Notes under the pieces: model-generated
The model's input: only the letters and a program-made list of their open reading frames with translations
What the model was told of the DNA's origin: nothing
Database searches by the model: none
Position numbers and translations under genes: made by a program
From: Pseudomonas tolaasii NCPPB 2192
GTDB lineage: Bacteria; Pseudomonadota; Gammaproteobacteria; Pseudomonadales; Pseudomonadaceae
Length of the DNA stretch: 64,000 nucleotides
Direction of reading: 5' to 3'
NCBI RefSeq assembly: GCF_002813445.1
Contig: NZ_PHHD01000001.1
Coordinates: forward strand, 1,426,001-1,490,000
In this document: positions 1-9,254 of the stretch, piece by piece
Layout: each line of letters begins with the position of its first letter
How positions within the stretch are numbered: the stretch's first letter is position 1

Positions 1-1044
1 AGCTACTTTAAAGACAGCTGGCAGAACGACCTGGGCGCCGCGTACCTGGCGGCCAGCTACAAGCTGCTCAAGCAGGATCGCCAGGCGGACGCGCTGTTCC
101 GCAAAATCCCATGGCGCGCCCTTGTGGATAAGTGGGACAGCGACGGCCTGTATTACGACCCGCTGGTGCACGACGCCGAGCACCTGCACCTGCTCGCGCG
201 GCACTTCCCCGAGCTGCTGGACGACGTACCGAGCGCCCTGCTGGATAAACTCGGCAAGCGCCTCAACGAGCAGCGCTACAACTCGCTGTCGGCGGCCCTG
301 CTGTTGCGCGCTCTGGACAACTACGGCCAGCGCGCCCAAAGCGACATGACCCTCAAAGCCACCGCCTGGCTGGGTGACAAACAGCAGCAATTGCTCGAAA
401 TGGCCGGTCAACCGCCGCGCGCCGCCGTGCCGGGCGCCACGCAGAAGCTGGTGATGGAAAAAACCGACGGCCCCGCCGCGTTCTACATGCTCAGCGAAGC
501 CGGGTTCGACAAGGGCGCCAAGCTCAAGGCGATCAACAATGGCCTGGAGATCATCCACGAATACCTCGACCTCAAGGGCGAGCCTGTGAGCAAAGTCGCG
601 GTGGGCGATGAGTTCCTGGTGCGTCTGCGCCTGCGCGCCACCGACCGTGATCAAGTGCAGCAAGTGGCGGTGGTCGACCTGCTGCCGGGCGGCGTCGAGC
701 CTGTGTATAACTTGCCGCCAGAGCCGGAAGCCGCGAGCACCGAGGACAGTGAAGGCGAGGATTCCGAGTACGTGGAAACCGCTGACGGGGAAGAGGCCGA
801 CGCCTGGCAGGCCCCCATCGGCGAGACCGAGCTGAGCAACTGGCAGCCGGACTACGTGGACGTGCGCGATGATCGGGTGGTGTTGTACGGCACTGCGCTG
901 CGCGACGCAGGCACTTTCGTTTACCGCGTGCGCGCCACCAACGCAGGCACCTTCAACACGCCACCGGCCTACGCCGAGGGCATGTACGAAACCACCCTGC
1001 AAGGGCGCGGCAAAGTAGGCCAGCTTGAAATTACCAAGCCTTAA
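1..1044 (+). CDS. Alpha-2-macroglobulin family protein, C-terminal part (5' end outside window)
   Basis: The reading frame is open from base 1, so only the last 347 residues are present. Bacterial alpha-2-macroglobulins are large periplasmic or lipid-anchored protease traps of more than 1,500 residues. The visible part has the helical repeat-like end of the thioester domain (residues about 1-130) followed by the beta-rich C-terminal MG10-like domain, ending in a segment (FVYRVRATNAGTFNTPPAYA) typical of the receptor-binding region. The thioester motif would lie upstream. It overlaps pbpC by 20 bases. The same pairing (yfhM-pbpC) in E. coli suggests joint envelope defence and peptidoglycan repair. 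The acidic stretch near residues 240-265 (many Glu and Asp) is probably a linker. Family assignment is firm; the thioester status cannot be judged here. Confidence 0.85.
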   Translation, partial: SYFKDSWQNDLGAAYLAASYKLLKQDRQADALFRKIPWRALVDKWDSDGLYYDPLVHDAEHLHLLARHFPELLDDVPSALLDKLGKRLNEQRYNSLSAALLLRALDNYGQRAQSDMTLKATAWLGDKQQQLLEMAGQPPRAAVPGATQKLVMEKTDGPAAFYMLSEAGFDKGAKLKAINNGLEIIHEYLDLKGEPVSKVAVGDEFLVRLRLRATDRDQVQQVAVVDLLPGGVEPVYNLPPEPEAASTEDSEGEDSEYVETADGEEADAWQAPIGETELSNWQPDYVDVRDDRVVLYGTALRDAGTFVYRVRATNAGTFNTPPAYAEGMYETTLQGRGKVGQLEITKP

Positions 1045-3334
1045 ACGCCTGACGCCGCTGCTGGTTGCGGCGGGGCTCTTTGTGGGAGGGCTGGCGGGGC
1101 TGCGGCTGTGGCCGCATGCCCCGCTGGAGCAAGCGGTGACCTCCTCGCGGGTGGTACTGGCCGACGACGGTTCGTTGCTGCGCATGACCCTCGCGGATGA
1201 CGGCCAATACCGCCTCTGGCTACCGCTTGAACGGATCTCACCTTCACTGGTTGAAGCCTTGTTGCTCAAGGAAGACCGCAATTTCTACTGGCACCCGGGG
1301 ATCAATCCTCCGGCGTTGCTGCGCGCGGCCATGGCCACTTACAGCGGTGGCCAGCGCCAGGGTGGCTCGACCTTGAGCATGCAACTGGCGCGGCGCCTGT
1401 GGGACCTGAACACCCGCCAAGTGCCGGGCAAGCTGCAGCAGATAGGGTTGGCGCTGTGGCTGGAGGCGCGTTACAGCAAGCACGACATTCTTCAGGCCTA
1501 CCTGAACCTGGCGCCCATGGGCGGCAATATCGAAGGCGCCGAGGCGGCCAGCCGCATTTATTTCGGCAAGTCGGCGGCGCAACTGTCGTTGTCCGAGGCT
1601 TTGGCGCTGGCGGTGATTCCGCAGCAGCCGGGGCGTCGCGCGCGTTTCGGGCCGTCGCTGCAAAACGCGCGGCTGCGCTTGATGGCGGACTGGCGCGAGA
1701 CTTATCCACAAGACCCGCGCAACGACAGTTTGCTGGATTTGCCCCTTGAAGCGCGTAACCGCCAACAAATTCCGTTTCTGGCCCCGCACCTGAGCGAGCA
1801 ACTGTTGGCCTCTCAGCCCGGCAATGAAATCAACAGCACGTTGAATGTGCCGTTGCAGCAACTGCTGGAGCGCCTGATCACCGGTTTTATCGCCGAGCGG
1901 CGCAGCACCGGCGTGGAAAACGCCACGGCGATCCTGATAGACAGCCGCGACCAGAGCGTGAAAGCACTGGTGGGCTCGGCGGATTACTTATCCACAAACC
2001 TTCACGGCCAAGTCAATGGCGTGTTGTCGCGGCGCTCGCCGGGCTCCACCCTCAAGCCGTTTTTGTATGGGCTGGCGCTGGATCAAGGCGTGATCCACCC
2101 CATGAGCATCCTCAAGGATCTGCCCAGTAACTTCGGCTACTTCCAGCCGGAAAATTTCGACGGCAGTTTTGTCGGGCCGCTGACGGCGCGGGACGCGTTG
2201 ATCCGTAGCCGCAATATCCCGGCGGTGTGGCTGGCCAGCCAGGTGAAATCACCGTCTTTATATGGCCTGTTGCAGCGCGCCGGCATCAAGGGCCTGCGCG
2301 ACGAAAGCCATTACGGCCTGGCCCTGGCCCTCGGCGGTGGTGAGATGACGCCGGAGGAACTGGCGCGACTGTACCTGATGCTGGCCGGTGATGGGCATTT
2401 GCGGCCCTTGCGCTATGTGCAGGAACAGCCGCCGTCCACCGGCGCGCAACTGCTTACGCCGCAAGCCGCGTTTATGGTGCGCGACATGCTGCGACGCAAC
2501 CCGCGCCCCGACGGTTTGCCTGGCCGCCACTGGCGCACGGCGTGGAAAACCGGCACCTCGTGGGGGTTCCACGATGCGTGGAGTGCAGGCCTGGTCGGGC
2601 CGTATGTGCTGGTGGTGTGGGTGGGCAATTTCGATGGTCGGCCGAACCCGGCGTTTATCGGCGCCAAAACCGCCGCGCCGCTGTTTTTCCGGATTGCCGA
2701 CGCCCTGCCCCTGGCTTTGCCGAATGTGCTGCTCAAGCCCGACAAACCGCCCGCCGGGCTGGTGCGCATTGACGTGTGCGCCGCCTCCGGCGAATTGCCC
2801 AACCGCTGGTGCCCGCAAACCCGCAAAACCTGGTACATCCCCGGCGTGTCGCCGATTCGCGTGTCCAACCTGCACCGCCCGGTGCTGATCGACACCCGCA
2901 CCGGCAAGGCGGCGTGCCCACCGTTTGAGGCGCAATACACCCGTGAAGAGGTCTTCGAATTCTGGCCCAGCGATGTGCAGCGCCTGTACCGCGCCGCCGG
3001 CCTGCCGCGCCGCACGCCGCCCAACGTGATGAAAAATTGCCAGCCCAACCGCATCAGCGACCGCAGCGAGGCACCGCAAATCCGCTCACCATTGACGCAA
3101 GTGAGCTATCAGCTGCGCCTGTCCCAACCTCAGGAAAGCATTCCATTGAGTGCCAACGCCGCCAGCGATGCCGCCACGCTGTACTGGTTTGCCGACCAGA
3201 CCCTGATCGGCCAGGGCCCGCCACAAACCACCCTGAACTGGCGGCCGGGCAAGTCGGGAGAATACCGGCTGCGGGTCAGCGATGATCAGGGGCGCAGCGC
3301 CAGCCGCGGGTTGAAAGTGGAATTTGTGCCCTAG
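1025..3334 (+). CDS. pbpC: Penicillin-binding protein 1C
   Basis: Bifunctional peptidoglycan glycosyltransferase/transpeptidase of 769 residues, anchored by one N-terminal membrane helix (about residues 10-27). The GT51 domain shows the catalytic EDRNFYWHPG (Glu83) and GGSTLSMQLARRL (about 113-125). The transpeptidase domain has the nucleophile motif STLK (Ser341), SRN (395-397) and KTGT (508-511). The region after about residue 680 matches the PBP1C-specific C-terminal domain. The start is a TTG inside the end of the alpha-2-macroglobulin gene, which implies translational coupling; no better start keeps the signal anchor. In E. coli PBP1C is dispensable and its physiological role is unclear. 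Confidence 0.9.
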   Translation: MKLPSLKRLTPLLVAAGLFVGGLAGLRLWPHAPLEQAVTSSRVVLADDGSLLRMTLADDGQYRLWLPLERISPSLVEALLLKEDRNFYWHPGINPPALLRAAMATYSGGQRQGGSTLSMQLARRLWDLNTRQVPGKLQQIGLALWLEARYSKHDILQAYLNLAPMGGNIEGAEAASRIYFGKSAAQLSLSEALALAVIPQQPGRRARFGPSLQNARLRLMADWRETYPQDPRNDSLLDLPLEARNRQQIPFLAPHLSEQLLASQPGNEINSTLNVPLQQLLERLITGFIAERRSTGVENATAILIDSRDQSVKALVGSADYLSTNLHGQVNGVLSRRSPGSTLKPFLYGLALDQGVIHPMSILKDLPSNFGYFQPENFDGSFVGPLTARDALIRSRNIPAVWLASQVKSPSLYGLLQRAGIKGLRDESHYGLALALGGGEMTPEELARLYLMLAGDGHLRPLRYVQEQPPSTGAQLLTPQAAFMVRDMLRRNPRPDGLPGRHWRTAWKTGTSWGFHDAWSAGLVGPYVLVVWVGNFDGRPNPAFIGAKTAAPLFFRIADALPLALPNVLLKPDKPPAGLVRIDVCAASGELPNRWCPQTRKTWYIPGVSPIRVSNLHRPVLIDTRTGKAACPPFEAQYTREEVFEFWPSDVQRLYRAAGLPRRTPPNVMKNCQPNRISDRSEAPQIRSPLTQVSYQLRLSQPQESIPLSANAASDAATLYWFADQTLIGQGPPQTTLNWRPGKSGEYRLRVSDDQGRSASRGLKVEFVP

Positions 3335-3347
3335 ACGAGCACCCTCA

Positions 3348-3443
3348 TTGTGGCGAGCGGGCTTGTCCCGCGTTGGGTTGCGCAGCGACCCCAACAAGGG
3401 GACTGCTGCGCAGTCCAACGCGGGACAAGCCCGCTCGCCACAA
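3348..3443. repeat. REP-type inverted repeat pair
   Basis: Two 29-base arms (3348-3376 and 3415-3443) are perfect reverse complements, beginning TTGTGGCGAGCGGGCTTG. They lie between the convergent ends of pbpC and the GIDE-domain gene. This is the usual position of Pseudomonas repetitive extragenic palindromes and could act as a bidirectional transcription barrier. Confidence 0.85.
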
Positions 3444-3467
3444 GGGTTTTGCTGTTCTATCGCGGGC

Positions 3468-4625
3468 TTACCGAGTGTCTGCCCTATTGCTCACGCGCTT
3501 GGCAAAATGTTGATAGGCCACGCCCATCTTGCGTTGCTCAAACAGCGAAAACACCAGGGTGCCGAGCAGAATCAGCATCCAGATCAAAAATTGCTTCAAC
3601 GCGTCCACATGGGCAACAAACAGCAGCAAGGTCACGACCCCGCCGATGACCGCCCCCAACCCTGCCCACGCGCCCAATACCCGCCCCACGGCCAGGCGCA
3701 TCCCCTTGGGCAGCAACAACCGGGTCCAGATCAGCACCATGAAAATCGTCAGCATGAAGCCGAAAGCCGCCATGAACGGAATCGGAAAACCACCTTCGCG
3801 GTACAGCCAGGCGAGCAGTTGATACACCGGGCCCTGTTCGGCCATCTGTGGATAAGTGTCGGGGCCCGGTAAATGCAGTTGCGCAAAATGTGCCGGGGTC
3901 ATGGCCATCACGCCGACTCCGAGCAGCCCCACAATCGCGCCATAAAAGCCACCGGCGCGCCACAGCGGCGCCAACACGCGGCGGTTTTCCACATCCTCGG
4001 TGAGTGCCACGCCAAACACGGCTTTTGGGTGCTTGCCTTGAGCGATCACGGTGTGGCCGTCGCGCTCGCAGGCTTCGCCGATCAGCATCACGTCCAGACC
4101 CTGAACCAGCAGAATTTCGCCGTGGCGCCGTGAGCTGCCAATGAGCTCATAGTCGTCGGGTGATTTATTGCCAAACAGGTCAATGCCCTCGGCGAGCACG
4201 CTGATTTCGCCTGTGGCGTCCTGCAAGCGGAAATCATTGCAGCGCGCTTCGCCCTTGACCCGGCTCCAGCTCCAGCGCCCGTCGTCGTCCTTCTCACCTT
4301 CTTCGGTGATCCATACATAACCGGCGCAAGGCTTGCCGTGCACCGGCGAGCGCAGCGGCTGGTCCACGATCACGTTGCCCCGCACTTCCACCAGGCCCAT
4401 GGCCAGCGAGCGTATCTGGCTGGTGGCGAGGCGTTGTTCGGTCTTGTAGAAGCTGGGGCCGAAGCGGGTCAGCAGGCACACAAGAACGAACACCGGGAAA
4501 AACAGCGCCACCACCGTCATCGGTGCGTAGATCATCGCGCCGATAAAACCTGCCAGAAACACCAGCCCCAGCAGGATCTTCCACTTCGGCTTTTTCACCA
4601 CAACGCCCGCCTGGGTGGTTTTCAT
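3468..4625 (-). CDS. GIDE-domain membrane protein (bacterial MULAN/MAPL-like)
   Basis: 385-residue membrane protein. Two hydrophobic helices lie near the N-terminus (about residues 15-55). A soluble domain follows at about 60-215, with the GIDE-type pattern of a Ser/Ala-rich start (TSQIRSLAMGLVEVRG), a central SPVHGKPCAGYVWITEE and a later DDYELIG. Three to four further membrane helices lie in the last 170 residues. GIDE domains are known from the mitochondrial E3 ligase MULAN; bacterial versions lack the RING finger, and none is seen here. Its start overlaps the end of lemA by 4 bases, so the two are translationally coupled. The biochemical role is unknown; the association with LemA is a recurring genomic theme. 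Membrane-stress or envelope function is an inference. Confidence 0.7.
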   Translation of the reverse strand: MKTTQAGVVVKKPKWKILLGLVFLAGFIGAMIYAPMTVVALFFPVFVLVCLLTRFGPSFYKTEQRLATSQIRSLAMGLVEVRGNVIVDQPLRSPVHGKPCAGYVWITEEGEKDDDGRWSWSRVKGEARCNDFRLQDATGEISVLAEGIDLFGNKSPDDYELIGSSRRHGEILLVQGLDVMLIGEACERDGHTVIAQGKHPKAVFGVALTEDVENRRVLAPLWRAGGFYGAIVGLLGVGVMAMTPAHFAQLHLPGPDTYPQMAEQGPVYQLLAWLYREGGFPIPFMAAFGFMLTIFMVLIWTRLLLPKGMRLAVGRVLGAWAGLGAVIGGVVTLLLFVAHVDALKQFLIWMLILLGTLVFSLFEQRKMGVAYQHFAKRVSNRADTR

Positions 4626-5203
4626 GCGCCCGGCACCTCAAGCTTTACACCGTCGTAGCGGGTTTCTTCGGCGCTCATCGCCAGCAACGGAATGCGCTGA
4701 TAACCGAGCATCCGCGCGAAAAACAGGTCGGGGAACACGGCGATGGCGATGTTGTAGAGGTTCACCGATTCGTTGAAGAACTCCCGCCGGTCGGCGATGC
4801 GTTCCTCGACAGCCGAGATGGCTTGCTGCAACTCAACCATGTTTGGCCCGGAGATCAGCGTGGGGTAACCCTCCGCCACCGCAATTACCGATTTGAGCGC
4901 CGCATTCAGCTGGTTGGACGCCTCGACCTTGTCGTTAAGGCTGCTGGCGTTGAGGTATTGCGTGCGCGCATCACTCAGGCGCGTGAACAACGCGTGCTCA
5001 TGGTTCATGGCGGTTTGCACCACGCGCATCAAGTCGGGGATCTGATCCGCGCGTTGCTTGAGCAGCACATCAATGTTGGCGAAGGCTTTATCCACATCGT
5101 TGCGCCGCATTACCAGCCCGTTGTACACGCCGACCATCCAGCCGACCAGGCCGACAACAATGATCAGCACGACGATGCCGGCGATAAGCAGTTCTATGTT
5201 CAT
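4622..5203 (-). CDS. lemA: LemA family protein
   Basis: 193 residues. One N-terminal transmembrane helix (about residues 4-25) is followed by an all-alpha periplasmic or cytoplasmic bundle. Family signatures are YNGLVMRRNDVDKAFANIDV and the later RREFFNESVNLYN with FPDLFFARMLGY. The name comes from a Listeria antigen; it is unrelated to the Pseudomonas GacS kinase once called LemA. It is first in a two-gene operon with the GIDE-domain protein. A perfect DnaA box lies just upstream (5227-5235). Biochemical function unknown. Confidence 0.85.
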   Translation of the reverse strand: MNIELLIAGIVVLIIVVGLVGWMVGVYNGLVMRRNDVDKAFANIDVLLKQRADQIPDLMRVVQTAMNHEHALFTRLSDARTQYLNASSLNDKVEASNQLNAALKSVIAVAEGYPTLISGPNMVELQQAISAVEERIADRREFFNESVNLYNIAIAVFPDLFFARMLGYQRIPLLAMSAEETRYDGVKLEVPGA

Positions 5204-5303
5204 GGTGAGGGCGTCCCTGGCTGAAGTTATCCACAGGGAGGCATTCTAGGGGTAAAGCCGGGCTCCGCGTCCGGCAGTGGCCCACAGTTTCGACAAGAGG
5301 TCG

Positions 5304-6812
5304 TTAATTCAACGATACGATTCGCACCACCTCATTGCGGTCTACTTTTCCCAGTGCGTTGCGCGGGATGACATCGCTCAGCACGATTCGCTGCGGCAGC
5401 TTGAACGGCGCCAGACGTTCGCGTAGCCAGGCGAGAATTTCATCCGCCGTCGCGGTTGCATCCGGCACTCGCTTGACCAGCACCACCACGCGCTGCCCAC
5501 CTGCGCTATCCGGTGCGCCTGCGACGGCGGCATCGGCGACAGCCGGGTGCAGGATCAGCTGGTTTTCCACTTCCACCGGGGAAATTTTGTCGGTGAAGCT
5601 GACGATCTGGTCCTTGCAGCGGCCAACAAAGCGGTACTCACCATTGGGCTCTTGAAACATCAGGTCGCCGGAGGAAAACCAGCCATCCCGGCTGTGGCTG
5701 ATGATGTCGCCGGGTCCGGTCCAGTAGCCGAGGCTAAGGTTCGGGCCGCACATCTGCAGTTCGCCCACCTGGCCTTGCGCAACCACGGCGCCGTCGGCAT
5801 CCACCAGGCGTGCGCGCCCGGGCACGGCGGTGAGGGTGTCCCAGGCCGAACCGAAGGCCATGCTGCCCAGGCACTCGGTCAAGCCATAGGTGTTGTTCAG
5901 ACCGAAGTCAAAGGTGCTTTGGAAGGTTTCGGCCACCGGCGGCCGGCAGGCGTCGCCGCCGATGCCGCAGACTTGCAGCGAACTGAGGTCGCGCGGGCGT
6001 TTACGTTGCGCGTCCACCAACGGCTGGCAGATGAAAGGCGCGACAAACAGCATGCTGCCGCCCTCTTGCTCAATGGCGTCGAGGAGCTTGTCGGCGTCAA
6101 ACCGGCTGAACATCACCTCGCGGCAGCCTTTGATAATCGTCGCCATCAAAACGAACGAGCCGGAGACATGGGCGACGGGCGTACTGCCGATGGTGCAGGA
6201 GCCGGCGTCGAGCTTCCATGCCTCAAGGGCACCGGCCACGTGGGAAATCGCGCGTTGGTTATAGGCCACCAGCTTGGGCATGCCCGTGGTGCCGGACGTC
6301 GCCAGCAGCAGGCAGGTTGAATCGATGTCGGCGGGCACGTGCCCGGTTTGACGCGTGCCTTCGCCCAACAGCGATTCCCAATTTGTGCTCGAGAATGTGC
6401 GGGTACGGCCAAGCACCTCGGCGTCCATTTGGGAGATGACCGGTTGCAGGTCCGCTTCGTGAATAAACAGCTTCGGCCGCAGCCAGCCGAGGAACTCGTC
6501 GAGTTCACGGGCAGTGAATTCGGTCTTGAGCGGCACCATGATCGCCCCGCTCATCATCGCAGCGAACAGGAACACCGCGTACAGCGGCGAAGTGCGCACC
6601 AGCATGACAATGCGATCGCCAGGCTCGACGCCTGCGTGTTTGAACCCGTTGCTCAGCCGCACCACTTCATTGGCCAGGCGGTGATAGGACCAGACGTCAC
6701 CGTCGGCAATCAGGGCGATGGCATTGGGCCGTTCGGCAGCGTGCTGAAACAGCGCGTGCAGCGGGGTTTGCGAAGGGGCTGGGGCTTGAGCAGGTTCGAA
6801 ACAGGTCAGCAT
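5304..6812 (-). CDS. Class I adenylate-forming enzyme (acyl-CoA synthetase-like), substrate unknown
   Basis: About 502 residues from the ATG at 6812. An in-frame upstream start at 6863 would add 17 residues of unlikely sequence. ANL-superfamily core motifs are present in order: the P-loop LLATSGTTGMPKLV, the aromatic/TE motif NNTYGLTECLG, the SSGDLM and FVGRCKDQI region that binds the ribose and the hinge, and the C-terminal catalytic lysine motif RNALGKVDRNEV. It should form an acyl-AMP and probably an acyl-CoA. No carrier-protein, thioesterase or reductase gene is adjacent, so the substrate cannot be inferred. Upstream on the same strand lies a broken LysR gene that may once have controlled it. 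It could be a medium-chain fatty or aromatic acid ligase. Confidence 0.75.
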   Translation of the reverse strand: MLTCFEPAQAPAPSQTPLHALFQHAAERPNAIALIADGDVWSYHRLANEVVRLSNGFKHAGVEPGDRIVMLVRTSPLYAVFLFAAMMSGAIMVPLKTEFTARELDEFLGWLRPKLFIHEADLQPVISQMDAEVLGRTRTFSSTNWESLLGEGTRQTGHVPADIDSTCLLLATSGTTGMPKLVAYNQRAISHVAGALEAWKLDAGSCTIGSTPVAHVSGSFVLMATIIKGCREVMFSRFDADKLLDAIEQEGGSMLFVAPFICQPLVDAQRKRPRDLSSLQVCGIGGDACRPPVAETFQSTFDFGLNNTYGLTECLGSMAFGSAWDTLTAVPGRARLVDADGAVVAQGQVGELQMCGPNLSLGYWTGPGDIISHSRDGWFSSGDLMFQEPNGEYRFVGRCKDQIVSFTDKISPVEVENQLILHPAVADAAVAGAPDSAGGQRVVVLVKRVPDATATADEILAWLRERLAPFKLPQRIVLSDVIPRNALGKVDRNEVVRIVSLN

Positions 6813-6885
6813 GATCGTCTTCCAGGGGGCTAGAACTACCCGCGCGGTTGCGCGCTGTCCCAAGGGAACACCTGGAAGGGCCGAT

Positions 6886-7405
6886 TTATTTCGTGAAGCT
6901 TCGTTTATGCAAAATTGTGGCGAGCCTGATCAGGCTAATGACATCAATCAGGCAACGGCTTAATCGAGCCTGCGCCATCCGCGACTCGACGAACGCAACA
7001 AACGCGCGCGCTTTGGCGCTGGCCTGGCGGCCAGTGGGGAATACGGCCCACAGGGCGATGGACGGCAAGTGCCAGTCATCCAGCACGGCCTCGCGAATAC
7101 CTTCGGCAGCACTGATGCGCAGCCGCCCGCGCAGGGTGACGTTGGTTTTTCCCGATCCCTGTTGGAATGCCCACACCGCACCACCGCCCTGTTGGTCGTA
7201 GACCACGGCTTGATGGGAAGTGAGGTCGGCGGGGAGCAGCGGTTCACCGGCCGCTTTGAAATAGGCGCACGCCCAGCCGCTCTTCCAGCTGGGCGATGGA
7301 TTTGGAAATCGCCGGCTGGCCCACGTGAAGCTGGCGTGCCGCGCCGGAAAACGAACCGGTTTCGATGACGCGCACCAAAGCTTCCATGGTAGCCAACCGA
7401 TTCAT
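6886..7405 (-). pseudogene. LysR-type regulator pseudogene with internal deletions
   Basis: The ATG at 7405 opens a normal LysR winged-helix start (MNRLATMEALVRVIETGSFS, then QLHVGQPAISKSIAQLEERL), but the frame stops after 53 codons at CGG TGA. In the next frame the sequence resumes immediately with YFKAAGEPLLPADLTSHQAV, which belongs near residue 170 of this family, and runs to KARAFVAFVESRMAQARLS, the usual C-terminus. About 120 codons are therefore missing at the junction near 7260. A second in-frame loss of roughly 25-30 residues seems to lie between EGIREAVL and DDWHLPSIALW. The sizes are inferred from family knowledge; the frame change is seen directly. No functional protein is expected. 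Confidence 0.8.
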
Positions 7406-7411
7406 GGCGAT

Positions 7412-9244
7412 TTACTCCACCGTCACCGATTTCGCCAGGTTGCGCGGCTGGTCGACGTCAGTGCCCTTGAGCACGGCAACGTAGTACGACAGCAGTTGCA
7501 GCGGGATGGTGTAGAGGATCGGCGACAGGGTGTCGTGGATGTGCGGCATGTTGATAACGTGAGTGCCTTCACCGTTGGTCATGCCGGCCTTTTCGTCGGC
7601 GAACACGATCAGTTGGCCGCCACGGGCGCGCACTTCCTGCAGGTTGGACTTGAGCTTCTCCAGCAGTTCGTTGTTCGGCGCCACGGTAACCACTGGCATG
7701 TCGTCATCTACCAGCGCCAATGGGCCGTGCTTCAGCTCACCCGCCGGGTAGGCTTCGGCGTGGATATAGGAGATTTCCTTGAGTTTGAGCGAGCCTTCCA
7801 TCGCCACCGGGTATTGCGCGCCACGGCCGAGGAACAGGGTGTGGTTCTTGTCGGCAAACAGTTCGGCGACTTTTTCCACGGTGCCGTCCATGGCCAGGGC
7901 TTCGCCCAAACGGGTGGGCAGACGACGCAGTTCTTCGACCAGAGTGGCTTCGACGCCTTCGGCGAGGGTGCCGCGCACCTGGCCCAGGGAGAGGGTCAGC
8001 AACAGCAGGCTGACGAGCTGGGTAGTGAAGGCTTTGGTGGAAGCCACGCCGATTTCACGACCGGCCTGGGTCAGCAGGGTCAGGTCGGATTCGCGCACCA
8101 GCGAGCTGATGCTCACGTTGCAGATGGCCAGGCTGCCGAGGTAGCCCAACTCCTTGGCATTGCGCAGGGCTGCCAGGGTGTCGGCGGTTTCGCCCGACTG
8201 GGAGATGGTCACGAACAGGGTGTCCGGCTGCACCACCACTTTGCGATAGCGGAACTCGCTGGCGACTTCGACCTGGCACGGGATGCCGGCCAGTTCTTCC
8301 AGCCAGTAACGGGCAACCATACCGGCGTGGTAGCTGGTGCCGCAGGCGACGATCTGCACGTTGCGCACGTTGGCGAACAGCTCGGCGGCTTGCGGGCCGA
8401 AGGCGTTGACCAGCACCTGGTTCTGGCTCAGGCGGCCTTCCAGGGTGCGCTGCACCACGGACGGCTGCTCGTGGATTTCCTTGAGCATGAAGTGGCGGAA
8501 TTCACCCTTGTCAGCCGCTTCGGCACCGTCGCGGTATTGCACGGCTTCACGTTCTACGGTGTTGCCGTTGACGTCCCAGATTTGCACGCTTTCACGGCGG
8601 ATGTCGGCGATATCGCCTTCTTCCAGGTACATGAAGCGGTCAGTGACCTGGCGCAGGGCCAGTTGGTCGGAGGCGAGGAAGTTTTCGCCCAGGCCCAGGC
8701 CAATCACGAGTGGGCTGCCACTGCGCGCAGCCACCACACGGTCAGGCTGGCTGGCGCTGACCACGGCCAGGCCGTAGGCGCCGTGCAATTCCTTGACGGT
8801 GGCTTTGAGTGCGACGGTCAGATCGCCCAGGTCCTTGAGCTTGTGGTTCAGCAGGTGCGCGATGACTTCGGTGTCGGTGTCCGAGGTGAACACGTAACCT
8901 TGGCCCTTGAGTTGTTCGCGCAGCACTTCGTGGTTTTCGATGATGCCGTTGTGCACCACGGCCAGGTCGCCGGAGAAATGCGGGTGGGCGTTGCGCTCGC
9001 ACGGCGCGCCGTGGGTGGCCCAGCGGGTGTGGGCAATGCCCAGACGGCCGACCAGGGGCTCGCCGTTCAGGGCTTGTTCCAGCTCACTGACCTTGCCCGG
9101 GCGGCGCATGCGCTCCAGCTTGCCGGCGTTGGTGAAGACCGCCACACCGGCGCTGTCGTAGCCACGGTATTCCAGGCGTTTGAGGCCTTCGAGCAAAATG
9201 GCGGTGACGTTACGTTCAGCGACTGCGCCAACAATTCCACACAT
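7412..9244 (-). CDS. glmS: Glutamine-fructose-6-phosphate aminotransferase
   Basis: Cytoplasmic enzyme making glucosamine-6-phosphate from fructose-6-phosphate and glutamine, the first step to UDP-GlcNAc for peptidoglycan and LPS. 610 residues, the family's usual length. The N-terminal nucleophile Cys2 (MCGIVGAVAERN) starts the class II amidotransferase domain (to about 240). Two SIS isomerase domains follow, with SQSGETADTLAALRNAKELG. The protein ends in the conserved DQPRNLAKSVTVE. The DeoR-type regulator gene is 10 bases upstream on the same strand, with glmU beyond it. No glmS ribozyme is recognisable upstream. The Tn7 attachment site in such bacteria lies just after glmS, here next to the broken LysR gene; no Tn7 is present. 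Confidence 0.97.
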   Translation of the reverse strand: MCGIVGAVAERNVTAILLEGLKRLEYRGYDSAGVAVFTNAGKLERMRRPGKVSELEQALNGEPLVGRLGIAHTRWATHGAPCERNAHPHFSGDLAVVHNGIIENHEVLREQLKGQGYVFTSDTDTEVIAHLLNHKLKDLGDLTVALKATVKELHGAYGLAVVSASQPDRVVAARSGSPLVIGLGLGENFLASDQLALRQVTDRFMYLEEGDIADIRRESVQIWDVNGNTVEREAVQYRDGAEAADKGEFRHFMLKEIHEQPSVVQRTLEGRLSQNQVLVNAFGPQAAELFANVRNVQIVACGTSYHAGMVARYWLEELAGIPCQVEVASEFRYRKVVVQPDTLFVTISQSGETADTLAALRNAKELGYLGSLAICNVSISSLVRESDLTLLTQAGREIGVASTKAFTTQLVSLLLLTLSLGQVRGTLAEGVEATLVEELRRLPTRLGEALAMDGTVEKVAELFADKNHTLFLGRGAQYPVAMEGSLKLKEISYIHAEAYPAGELKHGPLALVDDDMPVVTVAPNNELLEKLKSNLQEVRARGGQLIVFADEKAGMTNGEGTHVINMPHIHDTLSPILYTIPLQLLSYYVAVLKGTDVDQPRNLAKSVTVE

Positions 9245-9254
9245 GGTGTTTCTC

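Noticed and set aside
3348..3443. Inverted repeats considered as CRISPR repeats or attachment sites
   Set aside because: Each is a single palindromic pair without regularly spaced copies or nearby cas or integrase genes; they fit REP elements.
7406..9254. glmS ribozyme or glmS leader switch
   Set aside because: Only 10 bases separate glmS from the DeoR gene, so there is no room for the ribozyme, which belongs to Gram-positive bacteria.
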